Source of the DNA: Cyrtodaria siliqua
Lineage: Eukaryota; Mollusca; Bivalvia; Adapedonta; Hiatellidae
Direction: 5' to 3'
DNA: 64,000 bases
Assembly (NCBI GenBank): GCA_037043455.1
Contig: JAWPHD010003265.1
Span: 124,001 to 188,000, forward strand
Every line of letters begins with the position of its first letter. Position 1 is the stretch's first letter. The notes beneath the pieces were generated by a model. That model did not search any database and was not told the DNA's origin. It saw only the letters and a list, made by a program, of their open reading frames with translations. This document shows positions 1 to 11,362 of the stretch, in pieces. A program made the translations under genes and the position numbers.

Positions 1-267
1 ATTAAAAGATGGACGAAAAAATCAGAACTTAAACAAGTCAGGCAAGATTGCGTGACTCATCCAGTTTGAAGTTTCATGTAAATAAGACAAATGAAATAGA
101 TAAGTCTACCCATGAAGTGAAATACCACATTTCAAGAGGTAGTCAAACAGCTGTAAAATATCATTTTACCTTATTATACTTTTATCTATACCTTTATCAG
201 ACCTTTTGTTTTTTCTTCTCCATGATTAATAGCTCACTCTGCAACAGACATACAGATTTAATCCTAA

Positions 268-465
268 CCCTTAACATCCTACATATATAATTATAATGGA
301 CAGTTCTTTCTTTGAATTAAGACCATTCCATTTATGTGACAAAGGGGTGATTTGGGGGAATGACTGATCAGCAGTCAGACATTGTAAAACCTGATCAGCC
401 GGCGATCTGGGTTTACAATGGACGCAAAGGCTATTATAGTCGTGCTTAGTGGGTTAAGGGGTAAC
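268..465 (+). mobile_element. MITE family TTAACCC, copy 1
   Basis: A ~190-bp element starts near CCCTTAAC and ends near GTTAAGGGG, giving short inverted TTAACCC-type termini. The body holds TAATGGACAGTTCTTTCTTTG, a GTGACAAAGGGGTG motif, two TGATCAG motifs and TTTACAATGGACGCAAAGG. Related copies lie at 9144-9343 (minus), 11194-11362 and 31688-31873. Its right end runs directly into a 38-bp minisatellite. Confidence 0.6.
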
Positions 466-699
466 AGTGTGTTATAGTCGTGCTTAGTGGGCTAAGGGGT
501 AACAGTATGTTATTGTCGTGCTTACTGGGCTAAGGGGTAACAGTGTGTTATAGTCGTGCTTACTGGGCTAAGGGGTAACAGTGTGTTATAGACGTGCTTA
601 GTGGGCTAAGGGGTAACTGTGTGTTATAGTCGTGCTTAGTGGGCTAAGGGGTAACAGTGTGTTATAGTCGTGCTTAGTGGGTTAAGGGGTAACAGTGCG
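431..699 (+). repeat. 38-bp minisatellite grown from a MITE end, 7 copies
   Basis: The unit contains TTATAGTCGTGCTTAGTGGG and then CTAAGGGGTAACAGTG; it recurs every 38 bp from about 434 to 699 with few differences. The same words form the single-copy right end of the MITE family elsewhere (11330-11362, 31846-31873), so the array is an expansion of a transposon terminus. Confidence 0.8.
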
Positions 700-1076
700 C
701 ACACAAAGTTTTACAGATCGCACACCACCAATTCACAGATTCATGGGATAAAGTGGAGTCGGTGGGTGGGAGTTACAACCCCCTTAAATTTGAGAAGTTA
801 TGGAAATTCATGGTGAATTCATGGCATGGGCCCTTTTTTAAAAACTTGTTTACATATATTTACTGAACCAAACAGCTAACGCACCAGTAGACAATACCTT
901 TAATGTATGAACTTATTATATATGCCGACTGGTACCGTTGGAGACAGGTGATTTTTTTTAAATTACAATCGTTATTGACAAGATATTTGTTTTGATTTAT
1001 TGATTGTTATTATTGAGATATTAAAGGTCTACTGTTGCGTTAGCTGTCTGGTTCAGTATATATATAACATATATAA
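700..1076. other. No gene seen
   Basis: AT-rich unique-looking sequence with no credible ORF or repeat structure that I can define. Confidence 0.5.
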
Positions 1077-1311
1077 TACCGTATATCCCCAAAGAGTAGC
1101 ACCCAGGGCAGTGCAAAATGTCAAGGGGTGCTCCTATAAAATTTAAACAGCAGGTCGAAAGTTTTATCAAATTTTTTTTTGCGTTTTTTTTTTTTGATTT
1201 TTGGATATAAAACATCGAAAATGTATTGAATTTTGAAGCATTTTTTATTATTTTTTAAAAATAATAACCTTAAAAGGTGGTGGGGGCATTTTTATTAGGG
1301 GAAATACGGTA
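1077..1311. mobile_element. 235-bp MITE, TACCGTAT inverted ends
   Basis: The left end TACCGTATATCCCC and the right end GGGGAAATACGGTA are inverted with a few mismatches. Inside are a CACCC-rich left arm and a poly(T)/AT-rich right half. There is no coding capacity. A related layout is seen at 8849-9036. Confidence 0.6.
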
Positions 1312-1928
1312 GTGTCAACTGTTGTTTAAAAGTTGTGGTCCCATTCCTCCTAATTTAAATCCTGCATCTGCTCCCCTCGCCCGCCCACCCCTCATTTTTC
1401 TTTCCCCAAAATCAAATCCGGTATCCACCCCAGATCACAACACAAGAGACAGTAGATTATATACACCTAGTCATCACTGACAGAATCAAGGGCAATAACT
1501 CTGTAATGCATTCATCAATTTTGGTCAAACTCGCTCGAGATCTTATTCCAACCAAGCGTCAAGACAAATTTGATAAAAAGCAACCAGCCTCAGATAACGG
1601 ACAAAATTAATGACGTTGCCCAATGCAAAGCCCAATATGACGCCCAACACAGTCACTCCATTGCATAAGCTCACCAATTAAACAGAAAGAGCAAAAATAA
1701 ATAAAAAATTGCAATGTCATTCATTTAATAACATTTTAAAATAATAATTGTTTCTTTGAACATAAAAAGATTCCCTCCGGGAAATCAAAATAGACTGATG
1801 TTAATAAAATTGTACCTTTTAATTTACACTACAGGTCTGTAATTATAATCAAAATAAATTCACTGAAAAATGTATCAGTAAGGCTATACAGTGTTATGGC
1901 AATTATCTTCACATCGTTACAAAGTATT
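1312..1928. other. No gene seen
   Basis: No ORF with coding character; low-complexity AT-rich runs near 1690-1860. Confidence 0.45.
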
Positions 1929-1938
1929 GAACTGAACC

Positions 1939-2150
1939 AGGTGCCCCTACGGGCAGGTACAGCGACTTTTCCAGCTTTCATTGATGGAGGAAGACCCCAG
2001 GTGCCCCCTATGGGCTGGTACAGCGACTTTCCAGCTTTCATTGATGGAGGAAGACCCCAGGTGCCCCTACGGGCAGGTACAGCGACTTTTCCTGCTTTCA
2101 TTGATGGAGGAAGACCCCAGGTGCCCCTACGGCAATTTTTGTGCAAGCAC
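1939..2150. repeat. 60-bp tandem repeat, about 3.5 copies
   Basis: The unit begins CAGGTGCCCCTACGGGCAGG and includes TTTCATTGATGGAGGAAGAC. It repeats exactly every 60 bp from 1939. Because 60 is a multiple of three, both strands stay open across it: 94 codons on plus, and 105 on minus with a GLPPSMKAGK motif. No start context or splice site argues for translation. Confidence 0.75.
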
Positions 2151-2159
2151 CTGGGTAGA

Positions 2160-4960
2160 ACTACTAAGCCAGGTGGATAGACATCAGAGATGATAAGCTT
2201 TCAGTACAATGTGTGTTGTACGCGTGAAAGCACATTATATTACGTACTTACATTTACAAATGCATATTTTTTAAAAAAAGTTTTTTACAAAGCATTGTTG
2301 TAAGTTTTTTACTCTTGGATATTACAATAAAAAATAATAATGCGTATTTTCTCTTCCCCTTATATATAATTATGTGCAACTTTGCTGTCTGTCTTTTTTA
2401 AATGACACTAATTTGTGTCAAACAGCTGACAAACAGTTGTGTTTTTGTTTTTGTTTGTTTTTCAAGCATCTAAGTCTACAATGTAGCAATTATTAGAGGA
2501 ACATGATTGTCATTCTACTATAAACTTCAATAAGCATCTATCGAGTATGACTCGGCACGCTTGCTTTTTCTAAGCTATTGAAGTGTGTACGCGGGAATTT
2601 AGACCTCAATATTTATCGGCGATTGTTTAATGGGTTTTTGTACACATTCATTTTATTTTTAATAATTTTAGGTAAAAAAATATGCAAATTAAGCAGATAC
2701 GTAGCTTATCTGGAGTACTGGACATTACAAAGTAATAATCTATGTTATGATTATATATAACAGTCCATGATACCATTTTCAGCCTGACTGCGTAGCAAAA
2801 TCCAGGCTTATAGTTTGATGATTTCTGTCTGTCCATCCGTCTGTCTGTCCGTATACTATTTGGACGTTTTGGTTCAAGTTTTTGGTTAAAGTTTTTGTTT
2901 TTCCTCATTTCTGAAAATAAATTGTCGGAAAGCTTTGAAACTAGGAACACATGTTCATTGCCTTGAGGCTCCGGCTATATTGACGCTCCGGCTATATTTA
3001 TTCCGGACTCAGAAAGCTGCTATGGGTGTTGGACTGTGTATCAACGTCATTTTAATGTTCATAAAACAACTGTATTCTAGTAAGAATACCAGGACACAGA
3101 CAAATTGGTATACAGGCATTTTATGGGTCATCTGCTACATTGAATTAGGTATCAATTTCAAGGATACAGTATATAAATCTTTCCCAGCAGACGAATACAG
3201 CTGGTTCCAAATCGTTATGGTCACTGATTATTGACTGATGTTATACTTTATTAAAGGGACAAACGGCAATCTTGATTTTTTAAAAGCTCGTGGCGCTACG
3301 TTAGTTTTTCTACATAACTTGCATTAATTTTGTTCAGTAATTATACAAATAATATAAAGGAAATTGTGTTTGAATATTACTAACTGTTTGTGTGTAAAGC
3401 TATATATGTATTTCTTTTTGGTGCTGTCTAATTTTAAAACAAGCAACACCTCTTTAATCATTAAAAAGAGTTGATGAAACTTTAACTGAAGCATCTTCTA
3501 AAGCGTTGATTAGGTCTGCTCCACTGCTAATTACTAGTATTCTCATGAACTATTAATGTGATTGCAATAATGAAAAGCATCTAACATTAAACCCTTTCTT
3601 CTAATGTAAATTTACATTGATAAAAACTGAGATTAGCTTCACAGACCCTCCAATTGCTATTATATTATCATTAAGTTGTATTTTTGTTTATAACTATGCT
3701 ACTTTACCAGTTCTTCCTATTCTAACTATGATCTTTTCCCAATTCCTCACATTCTAATCATGAAACAACATTCTATTTAGTGATCAATTACACATACTAT
3801 TTCAGATGTATATCATATTCATATTATAACATTATACAACACAGATGCCAAAACTAAAAACATGTTCATTTTGTCTCATGATGACTAGTTTATTAGTTTA
3901 TCTATTGCTCAAATAGTTTATGATCAATGCGTTTTGATTGTTGACAATTACAAATAAATATTTCTAACATCTACACTGTTCGTTATTTTTATCATATTCA
4001 TTCCCCTTACTGTTTTCTTATGTAACTGTTCTGACCGGCTTGTGATTTTTTGCATCACTGTTATTACTGTTTTCTTGTTATTATTTACACAATGTTATAT
4101 GACAAGAAACATAACGGACCGACTGACGGAAATTACCAAATTTAAGACTGGATTTGTCATGCAATGCTGCTAACAAAAAAGTGTTATTGTTATTGTTGTT
4201 GTTATTGTTGTTTGAGTAAGCTATAACGTGCCACTTCATTTTTTATCAACTAGTAAAAAAACATGCCAGTTGATAATAGGGCTAAATTTGAGCCTTGGTA
4301 CAGGATGATGTCATCAGAACTTGAGAACTGCTTCAATCCTTAAATATTTTATGCATCTGAGTGACAATGAGCAATGAAACAATGCCTCCACGTTACGAAA
4401 TAAATAAACAATTTTACCTTCTGTTTTTATCTACTCTCGGAAATTTTAGCCCAACAAACACAAACCACTTACATGATTAACCAGCTGAAATCTCCACCGG
4501 TTGACTACAATGATTATGTTCACCGACTTAAATTCCTAAGAGAATATTGATCATCATCTAGCTGTTATTACCAATTATTCAAATTTCAAAAAGATTAAAA
4601 CTTCTGCAATTGCCTGTTATTAGTGTTGACACACTTTTCCAATTTTCACAGAAATTGTTAACACGATACCCAAGTGATATATAGCCTGATGGGTAGCAGA
4701 GTTAACCGTATCCATAACTGTTACGCAAGCAGTGGCTCAACACTTTAAAAATCTATAATAATTAATAACCAATGACAATTATTGATTTTTTAACAGTTAA
4801 CTGATGATTATGAAGCAAAGGGAAGCTGCTTGGTTCATATTCACTCAAGCATGCCACTATTGGATCTGTTCAACAGACAGAGAACAAAGGAGGGAGAAAA
4901 GATGCAGAAAACAATAATCATCATTTTGATTGATTTCCCCTTATGTGTAATTCTAAATTT
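2160..4960. other. Gene-free AT-rich stretch
   Basis: A run of CTGTCTGTCC-type microsatellite occurs at 2825-2855, the kind that starts pearl-like repeats elsewhere in the window. A 99-codon ORF at 2935-3234 has no recognisable motif or coding bias. From 3240 to 4960 I see only AT-rich sequence. Confidence 0.5.
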
Positions 4961-4962
4961 AA

Positions 4963-5480
4963 TACATGTCTAATTTATGTCTAATTCATGTCTAACTTAT
5001 GTCTGATTCATGCCTAATTTATGTCTAATTTGTGTCTAATTTGTTAGACAACCCATGTCTAATTTGTATCTGATTCATGTCCAATTTGTGTCCGATTCAC
5101 ATCTTCTTTATGTCTAATTTATGTCTTATTTGTGTCTTGTTTTATGCCTAATTCATGTCTAAGTTGTGTCTAATTTATGTCATATTTATGTCTATTTTGT
5201 GTCTTATTCATGTCTGATTTATGTCTGATTCATGTCTAATTGATGTCTAATTGTGTCCGATTTATGTCTATTTCGTGTCTATTTCATGTCTAATTTATGT
5301 CTGATCTATGTCTAATTTATGTCTGATTCATGTGTAATTCATGTCTAATTTGTGTCTAATTCATGTCTGATTTGTCTAATTTATGCCTAATTCATGTCAA
5401 ATTTGTGTCTAATTTCATGTCTGATTTGTGTCTATTTAGTCCAATTCCTATCTAATTTATGTCGAATTTATGTCCATTTA
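4963..5480. repeat. ~10-bp satellite ATGTCTAATT, about 50 degenerate units
   Basis: Degenerate copies of ATGTCTAATT (variants with TGATTC or TTTATG) recur every 10-11 bp over about 520 bp. The period is close to one helical turn. The ORF that overlaps the right end (5394-5600) is repeat translation. Confidence 0.85.
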
Positions 5481-6103
5481 TGTGTAAATCCAACAGAAAC
5501 TGAGAACATTTTTTTATCAAAAGTACCTGAATTTTTCTACCAAGTGTACAATATATTGCCTTTACTCCTTGACCTAGTCTATGCAGCATGCTGCATTTGA
5601 AAACAAAGTGGAGAAGAAAATCATAAATGTTTTACTTTCATGCTAATCCCTTTTCTTCTCTTGTCTGAAATAAAATCAGATGCATATCTGCGTAATTACG
5701 CCTAGTTTTTCATAACATTAAAAATAAAATCAATGTGTACAAAAATGCATTAAAAGAATTGCCCATAAATACTTAAAACACACTTCAATAGCTTAAAAAT
5801 CAAGCACGCCCACTCCACCCATTCATAATCAAAGAACACTTATTTGTAAATGTAAATATGTAATGTAGGTACTTGTTTGTTTTGCGTACAACAAGCATTG
5901 TGCTGAAAACTTATCTGGAGTGATGTAAAATATGTCTAAACCTAAACAAGGCACCTCCCCTGCTACAAAACGAAAGTTCATGTATGTCGTCTTCATAGAA
6001 GAAAATAAGATTATCATCCCTACAGCACCAAATTATTCTGTAAAGGGTGCGTTTATTTAGAACAGTACACATTTCCCCCAGTGGCAATAATAATATATAG
6101 AGG
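5481..6103. other. No gene seen
   Basis: AT-rich sequence without recognisable genes or repeats. Confidence 0.45.
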
Positions 6104-6105
6104 AG

Positions 6106-6256
6106 ATTTGTTTGTTTGGAGTAAATATAGGATTTATTTTCATCGAGAAGTGAGAAAACTTATATTTTCACGAGTGCTTTAGCATGAGTGAAAATAGGCG
6201 AGTTTCCTCACTTTGAGATGAAAATAAATCCTATATTCACTACAAGCCAACAAATA
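6106..6256. mobile_element. Hairpin MITE with ~70-bp arms
   Basis: The left arm with AGGATTTATTTTCATC and GTGAGAAAAC pairs with the right arm with GTTTCCTCACTTTGAGATG and AAATAAATCCTATATTCAC. The loop is near AGTGCTTTAGCATGAG. No ORF. Confidence 0.75.
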
Positions 6257-6539
6257 TTTTATATATTATATATTCATATACTCACAACCTTGAAACTTAT
6301 GCAGAAAAAAACATAATGCGTCAAAACGTCAACAGCGGCATTACGTCATTTTTGGTATTTCACACATGAAATATAAACAATGAAAATATAAGTTTTTATT
6401 TTAATCATGAAATCCATTATTTCACTGGAAAGTATATAATAAAAAGCAATATTGTTAATCCTCACCAGACCAACTGTATGATAGACCATATTGGCGACTT
6501 GAAGGTCGTTCAGAAGGACCTTCATCTACCAGGTAATCC

Positions 6540-7245
6540 TCTGACAATAGAAACCACTGGTTATATCCATGTCACACAATTCCAAGTAGGTTTTACCATC
6601 TCTGAAAGCATATGAAACAAGATGCTCAAGTATTGCAGAGCAATTATACATGTCCCCTACTGGCATTTTTTCAGTAACAGTGACCTTGACCTTGACCATA
6701 AATGCAATCCCAAACTTGCTTTTCATATTAGCCACCTACACACCAAGTTTCAGGCCAATATCTCATTCCTAAGTAAAGTTATTGAGCGGAAACCATTTTT
6801 CTATTTTTAGTAAGTGACCTTGACACCAGTTACCCCAAATGCAATCCCAAGGTTCCTTTTCATATAAGCTACCACTCATAAATTTTAATTCCAATATCTC
6901 ATTCCTAACTAAAGTTAATGAGCCAACTGTTTTTTTTATTTTTAGTAACAGTGACCTTGATCCCAGAGGCCTCAAATGCAATCCCAAATTGCTTTCCATA
7001 TAAGCTACCTACACACCAAGTTTCAGGCCATATCTCATTCCTAACTAATGTTATTGTGTGGAAACCATATTTCTATTTTAGTAACAGTGACCTTCACCTT
7101 GACACCAGTGACCCCAAATACAATCCCAAGCTTCCTTTTCATACAAGCTATCGACCCATAAAGTTTCTTTCCAATATCTCATTCCTAACTAAAGTTATTT
7201 AGTGGAAAACATTTTTCTATTTTTAGTAACAATGACCTTGAAATG
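6540..7245 (-). repeat. Pearl-like tandem array, about 150-bp units
   Basis: About four to five diverged units repeat TAACAGTGACCTTGACCTTG, then CCCCAAATGCAATCCCAA, a ten-odd-base AGTTTC motif, then ATCTCATTCCTAACTAAAG and TTTTTCTATTTTTAG. The complementary orientation of the same unit fills 56040-57850, so this array is inverted relative to that one. Confidence 0.75.
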
Positions 7246-7294
7246 TTTGCAAGCTGGAAATTGCATAACCCTGGTGATAGTGTTTCCCCTAAAG

Positions 7295-7603
7295 CAGAGG
7301 AGTAGCCAGAGCCTTTTGTAGAATACGCCCTGGGGGAGGGTGCGGGAGTGGGTGTCCCCCTCTTGCTGGTGGGGGAAAAATTTGAAATTTGAGTGCAATT
7401 TAGGAGGTTTGTGGCTTCATTTGAGCGAGATTTTGGAGGCTTTTACCTCCATTCATTAAATGTGTTTTTAAAAATAGTGCCTCACCCACTACCCCACTTC
7501 AATTTTTATTGCTGATTTTTAAAAAATAAGCACTTTTATTTTTTCACATTCGATTTTCTAGAGTACGCCCGGGCGTACAGGAGTATGCCTGGCTACGCCC
7601 CTG
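7295..7603 (-). mobile_element. 309-bp hAT-like element with 8-bp target duplication
   Basis: The ends are CAGAGGAGTAGCC and GGCTACGCCCCTG. The 8 bp before it (CCCTAAAG, 7287-7294) are repeated after it (7604-7611), as expected for hAT transposition. It is homologous, in the opposite orientation, to the element at 14606-14914, which is also 309 bp. No transposase. Confidence 0.8.
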
Positions 7604-7792
7604 CCCTAAAGTGGAAATGGTGGGGCGGTGCAAAAATAAAATCGAAATAAAATTGTTTGAAACTGCATAGTTCTGCACGCTTAAAAATGACTTTTTTCAG
7701 GTAGCACCTTGCCCTTTTTAAATCCTGGGAGAAACACTACCGTTGTGTTGGTTCCTAAAGCGCCTCAACCCTATTTTGTTGTCCAATATATA

Positions 7793-8269
7793 CTGAAAGG
7801 AAAAAGAAACGCAGGGTGTGTATTCCGCTATATATTGCATATACTGCACACTTAATTCCATACATATTCCAAGGAAATCCCAAGACGTTTTGTAAAATAA
7901 AAAAGTGCAGTTAGTTAGAGAAAGGACACAACTGTGATGTTGTAGACGTTTTAATCACAGTACACGTTGTAACAAGAAATTCATAAATGCTGAAGTTCCT
8001 CTTTGACAAATTGAGCCAGTTCAGTACTGTATTTAATGTTAAGTGATTGCAACATTTAAAGCCTACGTTTGCTCACCTGCTTGAGCCAAATGTGCATTCT
8101 GACGATAATGAAACTTTAAAGGGGTAACCATTGGTGTGTTCAGTGCTGTTTAAACCTTCTTTCTAAAAGGACAGGCCTAATGTCGCCCTGTACCATTCGA
8201 TTAGCAGTAGCATGTTAAACATACAATATATAGTAGAAATGCGCACCCTGCGTTTCTTTTTCCTTTCAG
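7793..8269. mobile_element. 477-bp Tc1/mariner-like MITE
   Basis: Inverted termini of about 28 bp begin CTGAAAGGAAAAAGAAACGC and end in the complement, flanked by TA on both sides (7791-7792, 8270-8271). The interior has no ORF. TA duplication is the sign of the Tc1/mariner group; the autonomous partner is not in the window. Confidence 0.75.
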
Positions 8270-8274
8270 TATAA

Positions 8275-8848
8275 TAGGATTATTACTACAGTAATGTGTT
8301 ATGGAACTTCGTATCACCTCCAGTGGACATGCCATGTCTGCAGGATCTCATGAGAGGTAAGTAATTTAAAATTCCAATCCCACCATCAACAGGCAAAATG
8401 TACAACAGAGCCCCGTTTTATTAAACATCTTACGATAAGTCTCAAATTTTAAAACTGTTCACATTTTTGCACCTAAGCAATCCATGTACATGTAGACAAT
8501 TATGTTCAGAAATATCAAATGTATTAGAAAATGAAATGAAATCGCATCCATGTGTGAATTGTAAATCAAATTAAAGAGTTTAAGAAATTAACAAAATTGT
8601 CATAAAACCGGGCCCAGATGTGCACATTTTCTAAACCTACTGACTATGACGTACTGGAAGGTGGGAGAGGCACACGGCAATCTTGACATTTTGATAAAAC
8701 GTTGAAATTATTGTCTCAAATTATTTATCCAGTATCATTTTGACTTTAAACCTGCTTGCATATAATAAAATAAATTTTTTGAGTTTTTTCGTCTTATTCT
8801 ACTGTAGATTTAAATATATTATTGGTAAAATATATAATCAACACTTAA
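8275..8848. other. No gene seen
   Basis: AT-rich unique-looking sequence. Confidence 0.45.
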
Positions 8849-9036
8849 TACCATATAATCCCTAATAAATGCCCCCGAGGGGGGGGGGGGGGCGTAACAT
8901 TGTTAAAAGTGAGGGGTTTGGGGACATTAATGATTTTCTTTATCAAGAAAATCAAAGTCAGTGGTGGAGGTATGCGGGGATTGGGGTGTGGAGGGGAGGT
9001 ATTAAGGCAGTGGTGTTAATTAGGGATTATATGGTA
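8849..9036. mobile_element. 188-bp MITE, TACCATATAATCCCTAAT ends
   Basis: The first 18 bases TACCATATAATCCCTAAT are perfectly inverted at the right end. A G13-14 homopolymer follows ATGCCCCCGA. The 61-codon ORF inside is not credible. Confidence 0.75.
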
Positions 9037-9143
9037 ATATGCGAGAACAATTAGTATTGTAATATTTTCGTAACTAATATTATGTTATGTCGAAAACGAG
9101 ACGCCGTGAGTTTTAAAAAACAATACAAAATTGCCTTGTATCC

Positions 9144-9343
9144 CTTTAACCCATAACCCGCTAAGTACAACTGTTATAGTCTTTGCGTCCATTGTAAACT
9201 CAGATCAGCCTGTAACTCGCAGACTGATCAGGGTTTACAATGTCTTGATGCTGATCAAAACACCCCTTAGTCACATAAATGAAACGGTCTTCTTTCAAAG
9301 AAAGAACAGTCCATTATATATATGTAGGGGGTTAAGGGCTAAA
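9144..9343 (-). mobile_element. MITE family TTAACCC, copy 2
   Basis: Inverted copy of the element at 268-465: TTTAACCCATAACCCGC on the left, GGGGGTTAAGGGCTAAA on the right, with the TTTACAATG and ACGGTCTTCTTTC body motifs. Confidence 0.7.
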
Positions 9344-9508
9344 GATTGCCATGTGTCACTTTACTGTTGAGTTACCAACATCCTGAGCTGAAGCATAACA
9401 AACAAAATCAACAAATTTACAAATGTTTATTTATCGGTATGACCACAGACCTAATAACAAACAAATAGGAAACTCCCTATATCTGAACCAGGGAAGAAGA
9501 CAAAAAAT

Positions 9509-10019
9509 CAGGTGACACCTTAACCTTACCATCTAACTCCTCTCTATCACGTGACACCTTAACCTTACCATCTAACTCCTCTCTATCACGTGACACCTTA
9601 ACCTTACCATCTAACTCCTCTCTATCACGTGACACCTTAACCTTGCCATCTAACTCCTCTCTATCAGGTGACACCTTAACCTTACCATCTAACTCCTCTC
9701 TATCAGGTGACACCTTAACCTTACCATCTAACTCCTCTCTATCACGTGACACCTTAACCTTACCATCTAACTCCTCTCTATCACGTGACACCTTAACCTT
9801 ACCGTCTAACTCCTCTCTCAAAACTGACACCTTAACCTTACCATCTAACTCCTCTCTCAAAACTGACACCTTAACCTTACCATCTAACTCCTCTCTCAAA
9901 ACTGACACCTTAACCTTACCATCTAACTCCTCTCTCAAAACTGACACCTTAACCTTACCATCTAACTCCTCTCTCAAAACTGACACCTTAACCTTACCAT
10001 CTAACTCCTCTCTCAAAAG
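9509..10019 (-). repeat. 39-bp minisatellite, 13 units, open on both strands
   Basis: The unit CACCTTAACCTTACCATCTA followed by ACTCCTCTCT recurs every 39 bp, 13 times, with almost no drift. Variation is concentrated in one short block (ATCACGTG, ATCAGGTG or AAAACTG), and like variants are clustered. On minus it encodes a 13-residue unit REELDGKVKVSRD in a 183-codon ORF; on plus a serine/leucine-rich 138-codon ORF. Coding status is unproven. Confidence 0.85.
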
Positions 10020-10700
10020 TTTATTCACTTTGATGAGAATACATTCAAAAGATTTATAATGAATGGCAAAATGGGATTATACTAATTTATTTTTATTTTC
10101 AAAATATGAAATCATCTAAAAAACTGTTTAAAGGGACAATGTCCGTAACGTTTAGCTTATAAAACACAAAATAATTATGTTGACAAACATAACACACCAA
10201 CCATCATTGCATTTTTATTAAATAACACCAAGATTGTTTGACGGAATTCAATAGCGGTACAAAAAAAGAAGTGGGGTTGAACTCTAAATTACACCCGAGT
10301 GTAATAATAGTCGAACGTAGCTACCGACTGATCTAACCGGGCCGGCTGTATTTCGTAAGAGATACAATACATAAAAGCTAATGGATGTCATGTGATCAGC
10401 AGAATGTAATTAATGTGGGCCTCACATTATTTACAAATAATAAATAAAACTCTTTTTTTTCAAACTCACGGATGTATCAATACAGGCTTATCTGTGTCTA
10501 TGCTAATGTTTCCATGTATACATTTCACTGAATAAAAATCAGAGTTATTTGACTATTCTCAATATCTGCTTACTTACTGCAAGTTAAAAATGTCAAAAAT
10601 TTTGGACTTCCCTTTAAAAAGCAAGCAATAATGAGTGACATATAGTGAATCTTTCCTTCAAACTCCCTTTTTGCCTAAAATGTTTATGTTAGGAAAATAC
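10020..10700. other. No gene seen
   Basis: AT-rich sequence. A segment near 10130-10330 (GTCCGTAACGTTTAGC, AGTGGGGTTGAACTC) recurs inverted near 48050-48220, showing a dispersed repeat of about 200 bp. Confidence 0.5.
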
Positions 10701-10774
10701 CATAATTAGAAAGAGAAATCAATTTGTAATGGGTTTTCATAATTAGAAAGAGAAATCAATTTGTAATGGGTTTT
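10701..10774. repeat. 37-bp tandem duplication
   Basis: CATAATTAGAAAGAGAAATC and the next 17 bases occur twice in direct tandem without change. Confidence 0.85.
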
Positions 10775-11119
10775 GACATAAATGAAGCGTATATACATAA
10801 AACTCTTCATGATATGTGTTCAAAGTCGGGCAATATTTTGTGAAATCTCCGCACTGTGTCACCTGAAATTCAGATACATATCACAGTTTCCCATCTATTT
10901 GTTATTAGATCTGTTAATCTGGTGTTGTTTTTTTTCAAAATTCAGCATGACTAATATTACATGCATGTCATTCGATGTAAACAGATTTTTGATACTCAAT
11001 CAGTGTTAACCTATACCACTTTAATTGTTTTTTGCCAGAATCGTCTTGCTATTATAGTAGCTAGTATATATGGATATACCGTATATAATATTAGGTTTCT
11101 GGTTCTCCGACTGTCCCTA

Positions 11120-11205
11120 TTTTTTAGGCCCTTTTCATAATACATAAACAGGTATATAATGGTTTTTTAGGCCCTTTTCATAATACATAAACAGGTATAT
11201 AATGG
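11120..11205. repeat. 43-bp tandem duplication at the edge of a MITE
   Basis: The unit TTTTTTAGGCCCTTTTCATA to TATATAATGG occurs twice; the second copy leads straight into the TTAACCC-family MITE. Confidence 0.85.
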
Positions 11206-11362
11206 ATTGTTCTTTCTTTGAATTAAGACCATTCCTTTTATGTGACAAACGGGTGTTTTGGGGAAAATGACTGATCAGCAGCTGGACATTGTAAACCCTG
11301 ATCTGGGTTTACAATGGGCGCAAAGGCTACTACAGTCGTGCTTAGCGGGTTACGGGTTAACT
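11194..11362 (+). mobile_element. MITE family TTAACCC, copy 3 (5' truncated)
   Basis: Starts at TATAATGGATTGTTCTTTC and ends in GCGGGTTACGGGTTAA, with the same body motifs as the copies at 268, 9144 and 31688. Confidence 0.7.

Noticed and set aside
1829..2180. Overlapping ORFs over the 60-bp array
   Set aside because: Same reason: repeat with a unit divisible by three and no gene signals.
2935..3234. 99-codon ORF with hydrophobic stretch (VGLCINVILMFI)
   Set aside because: No family, no conserved motif and no splice context; length is within chance for this AT-rich DNA.
431..10019. CRISPR-like spacing of minisatellites
   Set aside because: Units are contiguous with no unique spacers, and the genome is eukaryotic.
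9477..10028. 183-codon minus ORF and 138-codon plus ORF over the 39-bp array
   Set aside because: A period divisible by three keeps both strands open; without transcript evidence I list a minisatellite, not a gene.
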